From Micrasema longulum (lineage: Eukaryota > Arthropoda > Insecta > Trichoptera > Brachycentridae): a stretch of 64,000 nt of DNA. How positions within the stretch are numbered: the first letter of the stretch is position 1; every line of letters starts with the position of its first letter. Below the pieces are notes generated by a model, which made no database searches, was not told the DNA's origin, and worked only from the letters and a program-made list of their open reading frames with translations. A program made the position numbers and the translations under genes. Location of the stretch: NCBI GenBank assembly GCA_022494885.1, contig JAGVSM010001676.1, positions 1 to 64,000 on the forward strand, in the 5' to 3' direction. Of the stretch, positions 55,299 through 64,000 are shown in pieces.

Positions 55299-55690
55299 TT
55301 TAATAAATTACTTATTGATTTTCAGCGATAAACCTTAAAATTATTAAATAAAAACGTTTGGAAAATAAACATAAACGTCAAAATTAACTGACATTCCAAA
55401 CTCGCCATAGATCATTCTAGATTCTAGACTTAAATCTGGAATGGTGAATTTCCTACATATATCTATGAATCATCTATGACAGTGTATTTCATAATGTAAA
55501 ATATAAAATACGGGAAAATAAGCCGTAACGTCAGTATATTTAAAGACTGAAATGACACGTCTCATTCGAATTTGCCGGTGAGATTTTAATGACAATAATT
55601 CATTCCGGTTTTTATTTTTCATTCACGTTTTTGGCTTCAGGCGTTGCGCTTGTCGGTATTCGCGTTTCAATCTTGGGTAAGTTTATTACT
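55299..55690. promoter_or_regulatory. CRIPT promoter region, possibly bidirectional
   Basis: The 5' flank of CRIPT on the - strand. At 55555-55675 the + strand holds a CpG-containing stretch that ends TCAATCTTGG followed by GTAAGTTT, a strong splice donor near 55676. This could be the non-coding first exon of a divergent + strand gene, but no downstream coding exon is recognisable in the window. No TATA box is obvious. Confidence 0.3.
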
Positions 55691-56360
55691 TTTCAAACAT
55701 TATTTACATTTCGCGTGTATTAAGGGAACACTAGTCCAATGATAACAGAACACTGGAACTTATTTAATATTTTATTTAAATGTCGCGATTTTTTTCAACA
55801 CCGGTGGCTCGGGAATGCGGCATAATCGTGACCTTGATTACTCATGTTTGACTCCTATCGTCATAGTTTAATTACGAAATTAATGGCTAGCAGTTCTCGC
55901 AACAAAAAGAACTTGTTATTTTAGCGTAATTATTCTATCATTGTGTTATATCATTTGAAAATATTCACTAGATATTGCGAGTTAAAAAGCCGCCGCATTT
56001 TTTTGACAGTTTGCCGACATGCTTCAGGTTTGCGTTTCGTAATTACAACGAAATCAAGTAAAACCTTGATTGAGCCGCAGAATAGCGACCTTGTTTTATC
56101 GAGTGATTGTTTCTATACTAGTTTATTATATCGTTGTACAGTTTTACCGTTTTTTTTTATCGTTTGATCATATCTATTTTGTATTCATGACACCTACCTA
56201 TGATTCACCTTGCTATGATTTACAGCTCCACAACTCCATATATTTACATCGGTGTTTTTTTAAACAATTATTAGCCTTCCAAGAATGCCATAAGCATTTT
56301 ATTATCCACTAGAAATTAAACCATGGCATACATGTTTTTTCGCATTCTTAAAGCACCTCT
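55691..56360. other. Non-coding DNA upstream of CRIPT
   Basis: No repeats are recognised. This would be the first intron if a divergent + strand transcript starts near 55560. Confidence 0.3.
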
Positions 56361-57154
56361 CATAAAATTAAAAATAGTCCAGAAACTGCATACGAGCATC
56401 AAACAGAAGGCGACTAAACTACTCATAAATGAGTAGTTTTACGTTTTGAACCATTAGTTTATTTCTAAACGTCGCTCGGTACGCAACTCCTGATTTGAAT
56501 TCAACTATGCCGCGTTGTGTCCTTTTAAAGTGTAGAAATACTGCTAAGATCTTAACGAAACAGGACAAGATCACATTTCATGTGTAATTAGTAAATGAAT
56601 GTGTAAGTTGCAAATGCATTACTTAAAAATTGCATTATTTGTCTGTCAGATTGTAGAAGAAATCGAAATGGACATTTCGTTAGTGTTGCCAGGGTAGTAA
56701 ATTCTTTTACCCTACTTAGCTCATCTAATGAGAGAACTAATGAAAATTGGACCTCGGATTAAACAACTCTGTGGTGGACATTTGACCGATATTATCTTTC
56801 AAACATCAAATATTATTTAACATGATATAAAAATATCAGTTTTATTTCAAATAAAATTTGTTTTATATTTTAATTTCAAAGTTCATTAATCCAATTACTC
56901 TTATTAAATGACCCTTTACTTTTCTACTCTGTTGTGTCAGTAAATATTTCCGCGTGCACAATAAAATTTTAGAGAAATTAACAGATTGCTTTTTTTTTTT
57001 TTACCTTACATTTGTGTTGATTATATTTTTTCCTACCGTGCAACATTACGCGGCGACATCACGAATGCGCGCGGCGCATAGTGGGGGGATTTTTGGATAC
57101 AGTCCGATGTATTCAAATATGATTCTACGCTCCTGGACTATTCTTAATTCTATG
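56361..57154 (+). mobile_element. 790-bp inverted-terminus element, CATAG family, copy 2
   Basis: Closely similar along its whole length to 49840-50630, including the GCGCGCGGCG patch near the right end. The left terminus is slightly mutated (CATAAAATTAAAAATAGTCC) and the right terminus intact. Flanks are GCACCTCT on the left and GCACCTCC on the right, a 7 of 8 match to a target duplication. Non-coding. Confidence 0.82.
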
Positions 57155-57369
57155 GCACCTCCTTAACCCTTATCTTAACAAATACGGTAAAGCAATTTTA
57201 ACTGAATGTTTCCACGAACCCTTGTTTTAGTTCATGAGAAAAAATTAAATGATAATATATAAATTATGGATAACTTATATAGCGCCATTTTTGTAATACA
57301 ATACCTCAAGGGCGCTTTACAAAGTGATTATATAAATTAAATTTTAACTTTTTAATTTAAGAAATATTA

Positions 57370-57865
57370 TATTTACTTTGTCACCACATGCTAAGAATTT
57401 AGAGAACAAGTGGGTTTTAAGTTTCTTCCGAACCATAACTTCACTCTCACAGTTTCGGACCTCTGCTGGGAGAGCATTCCATGCCATAGGGCCTGCGACC
57501 GCAAATGCGCATTTGCCAAATTTAGTGCGCTGTTTGCGTGAGGTATAATAACTTTTCCTTTCGACGTTGATGTTGCTGATCTAAGCGTAAGACGTCTGTC
57601 AGCTAGTTCATCTGGAATGCAGAGTTCCCTTAGATATTCTGGAGCAGAGTTGTGCAGTGACTTATACATAAGCCGACAGAGTTTGTGTTCCTCCCTCTGT
57701 GGTAAACGTAGCCAGTGTAATTCCCGAAGTAGTGGAGTGATATGACTGAACTTAGAGATTCCAAAAATAAGTCTCGCTGCGGCATTCAATACAGACTGTA
57801 AGCGAGTCATTTTATTCATCGGTAGACCTGCGTAGATACCATTACAATAATCGACTCAAAATGAT
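57370..57865 (-). pseudogene. CR1/L2-like RT C-terminal fragment, copy 3
   Basis: NKMTRLQSVLNAAARLIFGI, HWLRLPQREEHKLCRLMYKS and DELADRRLTLRSATSTSKGK, then a frameshift around 57540. It starts upstream near 57865. Confidence 0.85.
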
Positions 57866-57945
57866 GTACGTATTAAATAAAAAAATAAATCTACATGATC
57901 GCCTTCTGGGGAACCGGAAACAAGACAGACGTAACAAGGATACAT

Positions 57946-58145
57946 CATCATCATCATCATTCCCTTTCCGCTCATAATGGTGCATAGGGCACTGTATTGG
58001 TACGCCAATCACAGCGTATCTTGATCATTTTTGTAACATAAAGGTAAGATGATTAGTCTTACGCTTCAGATGCCAGTCCAGGGACTTTGAAATACTCTAG
58101 TCTGAATAGACCCTTTTTTAAATAAATGTTTCAAACCAACCACAC
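57946..58145 (-). mobile_element. SINE C body, head missing
   Basis: Same body as 60541-60720 (GGTACGCCAATCACAGCGTA and the TCTTGATCATTTTTGTAACA block) with a CATCATCATCATCATCAT tail, 57949 on. The tRNA-like head is missing or unrecognisable. Confidence 0.7.
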
Positions 58146-58324
58146 AAACTGAAATATGTATTTTGCAGATAACAGCCAGATCTAATATTGAATAAGACCT
58201 CATAAAACTTTAAATGTGTGAGGTGACATTTTGTATTAAATCTTCTTTTTTTACTACACGTATTTTTACTCGAATGAATTTATAAAATTAAATTACTTTT
58301 GTATTTATCCACTTTGATTTATTT

Positions 58325-58680
58325 TAGAGAACTAGATTTCTGGAGGCATTAATTTTCCACTCAGCATCTATACCGGAAGATTTTTCTAGTGCTGTGGGTG
58401 TTTTCTGCAAATTGAGAAATGCCATTTTTATGATCAACACTTTTTTCAGAAGGGGGTTATTACAGTTTTTTTGTATGAATGTGGCATGGCTGTTTTTAAC
58501 GGAACGTAGAATTGACCTTACCGATAACACCAATATTTCATTTTTTCAAAATTGTAGACTGGCTGCTTTCTGCATAAATACGTTCAATACGTCCACTGTC
58601 ACTCGTCAAATCGGTGCAATTTGGAAGGCCAGGAGCATTATCGAGTAACAATAAGGCTTTTGGAGGCAGCTTTTGTTATT
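58325..58680 (-). pseudogene. jerky/Tigger-type (pogo superfamily) transposase remnant
   Basis: The - strand starting near 58668 reads PPKALLLLDNAPGLPN, the conserved LLLLDNAPGHP block around the second catalytic Asp of DDE_1 transposases (JRK, Tigger). It then degenerates through stops before an open tail with NIGVIGKVNSTFR and MAFLNLQKTPTALEKSSGID. No first or third catalytic residue could be placed with confidence. Confidence 0.65.
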
Positions 58681-58734
58681 TCACTCCTTCACCCGATGCT
58701 GTGGTTCAGATTATTATTACCGGAGGCTCATTTT

Positions 58735-59010
58735 CTTCTTCACAGTCGGTCCCTCAATACAGAGAATCGTGACCACCATGAACATTTCTGATTAGTCTGT
58801 TCCACTCTAGTATGTCCTCAGCTCGGCGAACCGACGCATCAAATTTCAGCCCCGTAGCCACCTTTATTTAGTCAGTCCATCTATATGGGATTCTACCCCG
58901 GCTTCTTCTACCTTCAACTCGGCCAGACATTATTGCCTTTTCTAGATTGTCTGGCTCGCATCTAGCAATATGTCCAAATAAAGACAGTATCCTCCTCATC
59001 TTCACGAACA
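58735..59010 (-). pseudogene. RTE/R-type C-terminal remnant
   Basis: Inverted: ILSLFGHIARCEPDNLEKAI, MSGRVEGRRSRGRIPYRWTD, stop, then IKVATGLKFDASVRRAEDIL and EWNRLIRNVHGGHDSLY. One stop within an otherwise intact frame. Confidence 0.82.
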
Positions 59011-59019
59011 TCAAATGTT

Positions 59020-59660
59020 AAGGATCTGGGCGTTAGATTTGTAAGCACCCTGACATTTCATGATCACATAGAGGCAATCAGTGGTAAATCATTGAAGATG
59101 TTAGGATTCGTTCTGCATACTGCCAGGATTTTTGAAAATACCCACGAACTGAGAACTCTTTACAACTCCTTGGTGCGAAGTAGACTCGAGAGTGGCTCGA
59201 TGATTTGGGAGCCACATGAACTGAAGTACTCTCTTATGATAGAGAAAATCCAAAAGAAGTTTCTGAAATATCTCTGAGAGAGTGTGGGTATTATCCTCGG
59301 CTCTACCCGACCGAGTTTCTCCAGGGTATGCTCGGTTACAACAGTTTAGAGACTAGAAGGAATGTGTATTTGACCACACATTTTTATCGATAGTTGCGCA
59401 GTATAATCGATAATTCTGAAATTATGATGAGCATTGGTTTGTATGTTCCTGATAATTACCTAAGACAGCGTCAGCATAGATTGTTTCATATTTCGATATA
59501 CAGGACCAGCCTGTCGATGGTTATGCCTGTTGGAAGGGCTACAGCTATGCTGAACAACATTGCTCTGGATGTTAATCTGTTCCATGTATCCGAAAGGGTT
59601 TTCCGGAGCAGGATTTCTCCTACCACTTTGACCAAAGTCTCTTTAACTCTTTAACTAAAA
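59020..59660 (+). pseudogene. Jockey-like RT C-terminus, copy 3 of 3
   Basis: VKDLGVRFVSTLTFHDHIEA, KMLGFVLHTARIFENTHELR and SRLESGSMIWEPHELKYSLM, then frameshifts and YVPDNYLRQRQHRLFHISIY. It extends further 5' than the other two copies. Confidence 0.8.
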
Positions 59661-60392
59661 GCTTTAACTCTCAAATCCCTGTTTTGAGAATTCAAGCATT
59701 TAAGTTTTCTTCCAATTTTATTCTTTTACATCTTATTTAAATATAGTTAGATGTTAAGTGCTCATTTAAGAACATGTTTTTATCCGTTTCTTAATTTTAT
59801 ATTAAGCTATTTAAAGCTTTTAGCCTGAATAAAATGCCCGGTATAGGACTTAACCTTAAATTTATTTTTAAAACTACAGATATATGAAATTTAATATGAC
59901 TAAGTGTATTTTGCCAGTTTGTAGAGCGTTAAAAACTTTACAAAATTGCATCATTAAGTCAAATCCGCATATTTTCGAGTTAACGTTTTTTTGCCAGTAA
60001 ACCCACGATATGTACGCCTTAAATTTTAGTTTGAAATGTACATGTTATTTTTTAAATAAAAAATATAAATTGAATTGAATCTCAAGCTTTAGTGGGTTTG
60101 TATCGCAGAGACTGCCGTATTTACATGAATTCATTGATTTATCAGCTTTATTGTCAATATTTGTGATTTATGTACATTACAATCTATCTACGTAATAATT
60201 TGTCAATATAATTACTCGGGGAAGTGTTCCCCTTAATTTAAGTATCATTTGAATGTCAATCAGATAACAATATTGTATCAGACTTTGTTGATTACAGCTC
60301 CATATCCTCTTGTATGTGTGAAAGCTTGTTTTTTGAGTCTTCATCCTTTTTAAATGTTTGTACACAAATGGGGAATAATTTGATTTATGTCA
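59661..60392. other. AT-rich non-coding DNA
   Basis: The region 59700-60080 is probably the 3' untranslated part of the jockey-like copy 3 (it ends AATAAAAAATATAAATTG near 60065). The remainder is unrecognised. Confidence 0.4.
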
Positions 60393-60480
60393 ACATATTA
60401 CAACAGAGATAAATAACGTTTTATAGGAGGGCATATATGGAAGTCTAGGCATTTAGAGGCTTTGTGGCCTTTATAAATTT
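60393..60480. repeat. Family R, short fragment
   Basis: Contains ACATATTACAACAGAGATAA and the GGAAGTCTAGGCATTTAGAG block. It decays after the first 80 bases. Confidence 0.5.
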
Positions 60481-60540
60481 AAAAGGTTTTTTGAACTGCA
60501 ATATTTAAAAAAAATATATATGGAGTTACATTATTTTTTC

Positions 60541-60800
60541 ATCATCATCATCCCCTTTCCGCACCTAATAGTGCATAGGGCACTGCATTGGTACACCAAT
60601 CGCAGCGTATCTTGATCATTTTTGTTACATGAAGGTAAGATGATCAGACTTACGCTTCAGGTGGCAGTCCTGAGACTGTGAAATATTCTATTGTAAAAAC
60701 CCCTTTTTAAATAATATTTCATATCAACCATGTCGAGAATCGAACCCGAGACCTCTTGCATGGTAGGCAAATGCACCGACCATTACACCACGAGACCGAC
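60541..60800 (-). mobile_element. SINE C (third tRNA-derived family), full copy
   Basis: On the - strand from 60800: GTCGGTCTCGTGGTGTAATG (A-box) and GGTTCGATTCTCG (B-box). The body contains ATGATCAAGATACGCTGCGA and GTGCCCTATGCACTATTAGG, and it ends in an ATGATGATG microsatellite tail at 60541. A tRNA-like cloverleaf head is plausible, but the body shows it is a SINE. Confidence 0.78.
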
Positions 60801-60812
60801 ATTATGTATAGA

Positions 60813-60839
60813 GGAATTATATATATATATATATATATA
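60813..60839. repeat. (TA)n microsatellite
   Basis: Simple TA repeat of about 12 units directly after the SINE C head. Confidence 0.9.
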
Positions 60840-61258
60840 GATTCATTTATAATGGCAAAGTCAGCCGTTAAAAATACCATGTGCCAAAGGTTGGCAATAT
60901 CTTCAATTATCTTAATCTTAGGCAATATTTCCTTATTCTAATCTTAATTATATTTCATAGAGATAAATACACAGAGCTACAGCCGATCCGTATTATAAAA
61001 TTCACAGAAAAGATAAGGACCCATAGAACAAATTATACTTTTTTTCGTTTAAATTATATTAAAGCTCTGTTGTATCTTAACTGAATTTTTTTATTTAAGT
61101 CTCGAATTGAAGCTTTAATATAATAACAGAACGAAAATTGCGTATAAAATTTATTTATCGCGTAATCGATAATTTTCGTATTCATAGGGTCTGAGAATCC
61201 CGTCTCCGGTGGGTATGAGTTAAGAGTTTGAAAAGCTATAAACTTGTCTTATCAACTG

Positions 61259-61717
61259 AGCTCAGTTGCCTCAGAGCGTCTGTTTTCAACTGCAGGTCTC
61301 ATACAAAATGATTTGCGCAACAGATTGTCTGCTAATAATTTGGACAAACTTTGTTTTCTTAACAAAAATCTACCAAAACTTAACTTTAATAACTGACTTT
61401 GTCTTGGTATTGGTTTACTTTACCACTTTGTGTAATTGAATGATAATTACTTTCTTAATTAGCGCTTTGATTGCTTGATTATATTCTTGATCATTCCATA
61501 CAAATAAATGTTTTCTTCGAATTTTAATTTAACATTTTGGTTTACAACCTTCTCAAGGTTCAGTCTCTAATAAATATAGGTAACTTTTATGCAGAATAAA
61601 TACAATTATTCATTATTTATTTTTCTATTTCTACTAAGCCATTGATATTGGTGTCGCCGATTATTTACTCTAATGATCGGTATCATATCGGCAAAATGAT
61701 GTATCGTTACATCCCTA
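61259..61717 (+). mobile_element. hAT element 3' end with dimerisation domain
   Basis: Codons from 61259 to TGA at 61394 encode SSVASERLFSTAGLIQNDLR then NRLSANNLDKLCFLNKNLPK, the classic hAT C-terminal dimerisation motif. Some 300 bases later the sequence ends GATGTATCGTTACATCCCTA at 61717. Inverted, that is the TAGGGATGTAACGATAC terminus typical of many hAT elements. The 5' part of the transposase and the opposite terminus are not recognisable, so this is a 5'-truncated relic. Confidence 0.8.
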
Positions 61718-61754
61718 ATTATGACGATGTTATGAAAATTGCTAATATCAGACC

Positions 61755-62150
61755 TCATTCAAGAATTCTCAAATGAAAGAATGTTACAACTGACAAGATG
61801 TATATATTTTTTGGTTTAAACGTGTTGATGATACGAAGTAAAAAACTTTCTTTGAGTGAATATTGGTCAACCCATGCTGGCCTAGTTACTCCAATATTTT
61901 CTCAAGTAATGCCACGGGACACATATTTTTTAATAAGTAGCATGTTACATTTTTGTAACAATGCAGAAGCAAATAAAGAAGACAAACTTTATAAAAATAA
62001 GACCAGTCATAGAGCACGTTAAAAATAAATTCAAATCCACATTGGAGCCTTTTCAAAATTTGTGTGTTGACGAAAGTCTTGTAAAAGGTAGACTAAGTTT
62101 TAATTAATACATTCCGTCAAAAAGAAACCGTTTTGGTGTTAAATTTACAT
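61755..62150 (+). pseudogene. piggyBac-type transposase remnant
   Basis: The segment reads MYIFFGLNVLMIRSKKLSLS, EYWSTHAGLVTPIFSQVMPR and DTYFLISSMLHFCNNAEANK, then after a frame change LEPFQNLCVDESLVK and YIPSKRNRFGVKFT. These match the FLGL, DYWS---L-TPIF---MSRDRF, CVDES and PSKR-RFGIK blocks of the PGBD/piggyBac transposase, including the catalytic-region Asp in CVDES. It is frameshifted and has stops, and only the middle third is present. Confidence 0.82.
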
Positions 62151-64000
62151 ACATTTTAAGGCTGCTGAAAGAATTCGATAGATATAAAAATAAGTGCTAA
62201 TATTAAAACACAATTTTTTGACAATAAAAATGAGAAAAATATTTTAAAAGTATACGCTATTCATTAAAAAAAGAAGATATTCAAGTCTGCTTTTTTTATG
62301 CATAATTTCAATTGAAATAATTAATATCTATCATATTGTCCTTATAAAATGCATTGAACATTGTATAGTTTTGAAGCTATGAAAAATGAGCGTCTTTGCC
62401 CGAGTCTGGATTTACAATAAAGGATTTCAAATAAACTATTCAATCTTTGACTAGATCTATTAATTTTTTTAGGAAAATAAATGCTGGCGCATAAATACAT
62501 ATTTTAGACTTTTCTGGCAATAGATTTCTCTTAGCTTCAAAAGTTCAGCTTCCCGAAATAATTGGTTGGAGGGAAAAGTTGAATTTTTACGAAGTATACT
62601 CACGGCCACTTGATTTTATATAACAAAAATGATCAAGATACGCTACAAGTGTACCGATGTAATGCCCTATACACCATTGGGTGTGGAAAGGGAGTAATAA
62701 AATATATTTTGAGTCGAGTTCACAGTGACTCATCAGAAAATGTATTACAAACGTGAGCATTAGATAATTGATATGAATATATAATTTTGTATGACAGAAC
62801 TATCTATAAGCACTCGTGACAAGTTGATGACCACACGTTATGGAATAATAAATTATTAAGTAAATAACTTCACAAATTATCCCTCAACTAGATACATTAT
62901 TGATTCTTTCTATGTGGCAATATTACTTAGTACTCTGCTGTATCGTGGTTAAAATCTTCAATACAAATGATTATTTCATATACATGTCTACTAGGCGCGT
63001 TCTGCCCATACAAAGTGTGGGTTCGGCGCACCCCTTTAATATTTAAAAATAATAACATATTTGTGTTCAGTATTTTCCCTATAATCCGGAATAATTGGGA
63101 CCGGACCTTGTTTGGATTAACCTCGATAACGCGGTTGGAAGCGAAAGAACGAGTCTCTTGTGTTGTAATAATGGTGTATAGTATGTACTGGTGGATTTTT
63201 GTAAGCTGGCGCGTGCGCTATACTTACACATGCGCATTGTGTAGTACCCGTGAATAAGCCCATGGCATGACATCGCACGACATACGCATTATGAAAATAA
63301 TCTCTGTCTCTCTCGCGCTCAGACGCGCTTATGAGCGTGTCATGGACAACTATTGCTTTATTAGTTGCTAATGATATGGTAATACAATATACACAGTGTT
63401 GTGTGCCAACCTTTTTGCCTTTTGTTATATTCAAAACTAGCGCAAACCCTTGTTAGATAATTGCCATCTCCCACACCCTAATAACTTGTATGGTATCGCA
63501 ACTATTTTATTTTTGATCTTTGGCTTGATATTTTACTTTAGCCAAGGGTTATTTATTAGTCGTTGTCTATTCCCATTTGACAATTTACATCTAGAGTCTA
63601 TACGCGTCTAATAATTTACTTATCTTGATGCTCTCACCTGCAAGGGGCGGATGTCCCAAGGGACAATATTGTCTATTTAAAGATTGACTATTTAGATGCA
63701 CCTTGCGATGCTCCAAACTGAACCTTTCATAAATTAACCTACTATAATCCCCTCCATTTACTGAAAATGTACGCTTTATAATGGCATACATTGATTCCAA
63801 GAGGACATATTGAAATTAGATTCCTAACTTAGTGCATCGTAACTACGACAATTTATTATTAAATGTAAACTTGAATATTATTAAATTATAAGTACAGTAA
63901 ACCCAACCAGTGTAGTTGGACACATATTGTTATCTTCAAAAGTGAACCAAATAAAACAATACCATCTTCGAAGCTGCCTTTTATTGACGACTGGAAGGCG
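62151..64000. other. Non-coding DNA to the window end
   Basis: After the piggyBac relic the DNA is AT-rich with one SINE C scrap at 62626. The two overlapping open stretches near 62967-63434 have no family match. 63280-63350 is GC-richer with CTCTCGCGCTC. Confidence 0.35.
62626..62696 (+). repeat. SINE C, 3' fragment
   Basis: AAAATGATCAAGATACGCTA and GCCCTATACACCATTGGGTG match the SINE C body. Confidence 0.6.

Noticed and set aside
60720..60800. A tRNA gene on the - strand
   Set aside because: It is continuous with the SINE C body, which recurs without the head at 57946 and 62626.
62967..63434. Two overlapping open frames of about 100 codons on opposite strands
   Set aside because: No recognisable domain and no supporting signals.
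1..64000. LTR retrotransposons, CRISPR arrays or viral genes
   Set aside because: I saw no paired LTRs, no gag/protease/integrase blocks, no regularly spaced short repeats and no virus-like coding regions.

Overview
The window is nuclear DNA from an animal, almost certainly an insect. It is AT-rich, its genes carry GT-AG introns, and it is crowded with insect-type transposon debris. A beetle-like, repeat-rich genome is my guess, but the sequence does not settle the order. Only two host genes can be supported.

The first host gene runs on the + strand. It encodes a PDZ-domain protein whose visible coding exons are 17581-17774, 33906-34053, 35757-35959 and 38835-43775. The reading frame stays open across all three visible junctions. 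The PDZ domain is split between the second and third exons and looks most like the AHNAK/periaxin type. The last exon alone encodes 1646 residues of mostly disordered sequence. At least one more 5' exon must lie before 17581, so roughly 1-17580 is intron or upstream DNA. The second host gene is CRIPT, the cysteine-rich PDZ-binding protein, on the - strand (exons 55126-55298 and 52877-53006). It faces the PDZ gene tail to tail.

Most of the remainder is mobile DNA. (a) There are many 5'-truncated non-LTR retrotransposon pieces of several lineages; one, at 26163-28698, keeps an open 731-codon reverse transcriptase frame. (b) Cut-and-paste relics include a 1.0 kb hAT copy with a perfect 8-bp target duplication (7377-8380), a hAT 3' end, a piggyBac relic and a jerky/Tigger relic at 58-62 kb. 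(c) A 3.9 kb element at 12898-16835 has matching inverted termini and carries a decayed copy of a widespread multi-copy insect gene family of unknown function. (d) At least five short inverted-repeat families are present, two of them with clear target duplications (8 bp or TA). (e) Three tRNA-derived SINE families are present.

The best candidates for something undescribed are the terminal-repeat element at 12.9-16.8 kb, a 790-bp non-autonomous family with CATAG termini and 8-bp duplications, and a recurring hammerhead-like motif shared by otherwise unrelated repeats. I see no rRNA, functional tRNA, CRISPR, virus or complete LTR retrotransposon.
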